Assembly: GCA_018609825.1 (NCBI GenBank)
Contig: JAHEOA010000221.1
Location: forward strand, 1-8,132
DNA: 8,132 nt
Source of the DNA: Candidatus Bipolaricaulota bacterium
GTDB taxonomy: Bacteria > Bipolaricaulota > Bipolaricaulia > RBG-16-55-9
Reading direction: 5' to 3'
Below are positions 6,074-8,132 of the stretch, in pieces; the stretch's first letter is position 1, and each line of letters starts with the position of its first letter. The position numbers were made by a program, and so were the translations under genes. The notes under the pieces are model-generated. The model was not told where the DNA came from, made no database searches, and saw nothing but the letters and a program-made list of their open reading frames with translations.

Positions 6074-6123
6074 TGACGGAGATCCGCGGGCGTTGCGTCG
6101 GAAGGGCGCGATGAACTGAGGCG

Positions 6124-6501
6124 TCAGACCGTGCCGTCGCCAGCCCCGGACGCGGCCGCCTGCTGTTGTTGGGCCTGGGTCGCCTGCTTGATCAGCGCAC
6201 GACTCTCGCCGATGGGATACTTCTCGTGGAACGCCTCGACGCTCATGCGGAAGTAGTCGAGGTTCTTGTCGGTGAACAGCTGGAACGGGCCCGGCACGTC
6301 TTCCTCGGGATAGACCGCGCGAACGGGGCAGACGGCCATGCAGGCGCCGCAGTTGATGCACGTCTGCGGGTCGATGTAGAGCTGCTCGACGTCGTCGAAG
6401 TGGGCCTCGCCCTCCTTCGGGTGGATGCAGTCGACGGGGCAGACCTTTTCGCACTCGGTGGCCTTGGTGCCGATGCAGGCTTGCGTGATCACGAAGGACA
6501 T
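6124..6501 (-). CDS. fdxA: Seven-iron ferredoxin ([3Fe-4S][4Fe-4S])
   Basis: Small soluble electron carrier of the Azotobacter FdI / FdxA type. The cysteine pattern fits exactly: Cys9, Cys17 and Cys58 for the [3Fe-4S] cluster; Cys21, Cys48, Cys51 and Cys54 for the [4Fe-4S] cluster; Cys25 is the extra non-ligand cysteine in CPVDC. The opening MSFVITQACIGTK and the stretch LYIDPQTCINCGACMAVCP are classic. After the core (about 1-90) a tail continues to residue 125 and ends in a Gln/Ala/Gly-rich stretch (QATQAQQQQAAASGAGDG), longer than the minimal ferredoxin and probably disordered. AGGTGA lies seven bases before the ATG. It sits 80 nt after the α/β-hydrolase stop and 115 nt before the GNAT gene. 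No redox partner is encoded in the window, so its pathway cannot be inferred. Confidence 0.95.
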   Translation of the reverse strand: MSFVITQACIGTKATECEKVCPVDCIHPKEGEAHFDDVEQLYIDPQTCINCGACMAVCPVRAVYPEEDVPGPFQLFTDKNLDYFRMSVEAFHEKYPIGESRALIKQATQAQQQQAAASGAGDGTV

Positions 6502-6581
6502 GAGTCAATCACCTCAGAAGATCGTCAGTCGGCGCCAGCCAGGGCGGCTTTGTGGGCGCTCGTTCCCGTGCAGACGTGGAT

Positions 6582-7346
6582 CTAAGCATCCGCCTCAAGC
6601 TGGGTCATGAACTCGGCGATGGCGTCGTTCAGCGCCTCGGGTCGTTCGAGCATCACCATATGACCCGCGTTCTCAATCACCTTAAGGTACGCGTTGGGCA
6701 TCGCCTCTCGCAAACGCTCGCTGTACTTCACGGGCGTCATCCGATCCTGCTCGCCGACGGCCACGAGCGTCGGGACCGCCATCTGATCCAGCCGATCCAG
6801 AACGTCGAACGCGTCGCAGGCGCGGAAGTCGCGGGCCAGTTCAGCCTGGCCGTTCGCCGTCATCTGCTTGCGCGCTTTCTCCCGGAGGTCATCGGTTGCG
6901 GATTCGGAGAACAGCCACTCGGCGAGCACGTCGGCGGCCTCGTCCAGGTCGCGGTCAATGGTGGCCAACAGATCGGGATGGACGCGCAGCTTGCCGCCCG
7001 TTCCGATAAGGCCGATGCCTCGGAGATGGGATGGGCGCTCCAGCGCGAGCGTCTGGGCGACGGCACCGCCGAGCGAGTGGCCCATGACGACGGTCGGCTG
7101 ATCCAGATGCTCCATGACGGCCCGGACGTCGGCGGCGTATTCGGGCAGCGCATCGCCGTTGCGGCGGGTGCTCCTGCCGTGCCCGTTCAAGTCGAGCGCT
7201 GTGACGGTGAAGCGGTCCTTGAGCCCCTGGAGCTGATGCCCCCAGACGGTGTGGTCGCCCCCGGAGCCGTGCACGAGGAGCAAGGCCGGGCCGTCCCCAA
7301 CTTGAGCGAAGGCAACGGGTTGGCCGCGGACCTCAACCTGGGGCAT
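6582..7346 (-). CDS. α/β-fold hydrolase
   Basis: A 254-aa soluble α/β-hydrolase with a complete catalytic triad: Ser91 in the nucleophile elbow GHSLGG (89-94), Asp201 in VGEQDRMTP (197-205) and His229 in ENAGHMVMLERP (225-236). The oxyanion-hole motif LVHGSGGDHTVW is at 24-35, and a cap region lies at about 125-185. It belongs to the broad group of esterases, lactonases and C-C bond hydrolases (3-oxoadipate enol-lactonase-like in layout); the substrate cannot be read from sequence. Its ATG lies inside the end of glyS, a 14-nt overlap in a different frame, with a GAAGG-type site about nine bases upstream, so it is translated from the glyS message. A TAG ends it at 6582. No functional link to glycyl-tRNA synthesis is evident. 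Confidence 0.93.
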   Translation of the reverse strand: MPQVEVRGQPVAFAQVGDGPALLLVHGSGGDHTVWGHQLQGLKDRFTVTALDLNGHGRSTRRNGDALPEYAADVRAVMEHLDQPTVVMGHSLGGAVAQTLALERPSHLRGIGLIGTGGKLRVHPDLLATIDRDLDEAADVLAEWLFSESATDDLREKARKQMTANGQAELARDFRACDAFDVLDRLDQMAVPTLVAVGEQDRMTPVKYSERLREAMPNAYLKVIENAGHMVMLERPEALNDAIAEFMTQLEADA

Positions 7347-8132
7347 TGCGCTCGCCTTCGACGACGAGTCGGGAGAGATCGCCCACGGCGTGGAACAGCC
7401 CGCGGATCCACGCGAGAAACGCCAGGCGATTTTCGCGCACCAGGTGATCGTTCGCCATGACGAGCACGTCCTCGAAGTACGCGTCGATCGGCTCCTGCAA
7501 CGCCAACAGCCGATCGACCATGCCGGCGAAGTCGCCCGAGTCCTTCAGCTGCTCGATCTGGCCCTCGGCCTTGAGCGCGGCCCGCCACAGGGCCTGTTCC
7601 GCGTCCTCGGTGAAGTATTGCGGGTGGAAGTTCTTGGCCGTGCGATCGCGCGTGATGTTGGCGACGCGCTCGAAGGCGTGCACGAGCGTCCGGAAACGTT
7701 CGTCCTCGCGGACGGCCTGGATGGCTCGAGCCCGTTGCAGCGTTCGCAGGGGGTTCAGTTGCGGAACGGCGACCACCGCGTCGACGACGTCGTAGGGAAT
7801 CTCATGCCGCTCGCGCAGCTCGCGGCTCAGGCGCTCGCGCACAAACGAGCGGACGCGCTCCAACGGCTCGCGATCGGGCAGGAACGCATAGAGCGGTTCA
7901 ATGTCCTTGAGAACGGCGTCCAAATCGAGGTCGAGATCCCGCTCCATGAGGATGCGGGCGATGCCGTTCGTCTTGCGCCGGATGCCGAGCGGGTCGCGCG
8001 AGCCCGTCGGCGCCTCGCCCAACAGCAGCGAGCCGACGACCGTGTCCAGTTTGTCGGCGAGGCTGACGACGATGCCCACGGGCGTCTCGGGCGACGGATC
8101 CGCGGCGCTCTTGGGCTGATAGTGCTCATAGA
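7333..8132 (-). CDS. glyS: Glycyl-tRNA synthetase β subunit, C-terminal 265 residues (5' end outside window)
   Basis: β chain of the bacterial αβ-type glycyl-tRNA synthetase, which charges tRNA-Gly in the cytosol; the β subunit binds the tRNA while the α subunit (GlyQ) holds the catalytic site. The frame is open to the window edge and reads YEHYQPKSAAD, then TPVGIVVSLADKLDTVVG and PTGSRDPLGIRRKTNGIARI, both hallmark GlyS blocks. The C-terminal 110 or so residues are the DALR anticodon-binding domain (WRAALKAEGQIEQL, then PIDAYFEDVLVMANDHLVRENR, ending in a LFHAVGDLSRLV helix). A GTG at 8079 lies inside conserved sequence and is not the start. glyS normally follows glyQ; in some lineages the two are fused, which cannot be checked here. 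It heads the - strand gene series, overlapping the α/β-hydrolase start. Confidence 0.96.
   Translation of the reverse strand, partial: YEHYQPKSAADPSPETPVGIVVSLADKLDTVVGSLLLGEAPTGSRDPLGIRRKTNGIARILMERDLDLDLDAVLKDIEPLYAFLPDREPLERVRSFVRERLSRELRERHEIPYDVVDAVVAVPQLNPLRTLQRARAIQAVREDERFRTLVHAFERVANITRDRTAKNFHPQYFTEDAEQALWRAALKAEGQIEQLKDSGDFAGMVDRLLALQEPIDAYFEDVLVMANDHLVRENRLAFLAWIRGLFHAVGDLSRLVVEGERNAPG

Noticed and set aside
4956..6119. A 387-codon open frame on the + strand opposite the GNAT gene
   Set aside because: It mirrors the GNAT coding frame, has no family motifs, and crosses the well-supported GNAT/C45 junction.
6502..6581. Possible terminator or promoter in the 80-nt gap between the α/β-hydrolase and the ferredoxin
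   Set aside because: Only a 4-bp stem and no convincing -35/-10 pair were found; whether the ferredoxin is read from the glyS message stays open.

Overview
The window is GC-rich, tightly packed bacterial DNA holding seven intact or edge-truncated genes, the remains of two dead genes, and one well-defined stress-regulated promoter. The αβ-type glycyl-tRNA synthetase, the HrcA/CIRCE-type operator and the seven-iron ferredoxin are all bacterial. The particular mix (C45 acyltransferase paired with a twin-GNAT protein, a TrkA-C membrane protein fossil, trehalose-6-phosphate synthase) makes me lean to a Chloroflexota (Thermomicrobia-like) chromosome. That is an inference from gene content, and Actinobacteriota or a related high-GC lineage is not excluded.

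The left half is read on the + strand. It opens inside an MscS-type mechanosensitive channel gene, followed 21 nt later by otsA (trehalose-6-phosphate synthase). Together they form an osmotic-stress pair: a pressure-release channel and a compatible-solute synthase. No otsB phosphatase follows. About 900 nt after otsA hold no intact gene. They contain two fossils: the amino end of a baeRF-like (Vms1/eRF1-like) protein that carries a one-base frameshift, and the membrane half of a TrkA-C-family protein with a degraded start, an in-frame stop and no cytoplasmic domain. The second fossil runs straight into the promoter of an hsp20 small heat-shock gene. That promoter is TTGACA-N17-TACATT and overlaps a 27-bp inverted repeat with the exact architecture of a CIRCE operator. 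hsp20 ends in a strong hairpin that separates it from the convergent right half.

The right half is read on the - strand from the window's right edge: the 3' part of glyS (glycyl-tRNA synthetase β), an α/β-hydrolase overlapping it by 14 nt, an 80-nt gap, a [3Fe-4S][4Fe-4S] ferredoxin, a 115-nt gap with a possible weak promoter, a tandem GNAT acetyltransferase, and a C45-family autoproteolytic acyltransferase overlapping the GNAT gene by ATGA. The GNAT/C45 pair is translationally coupled and may act together on an unknown small amide or peptide substrate.

No RNA genes, insertion sequences, CRISPR arrays or phage genes were seen. The items most worth a second look are the variant CIRCE operator of hsp20, the two adjacent gene fossils upstream of it, and the coupled GNAT/C45 pair.
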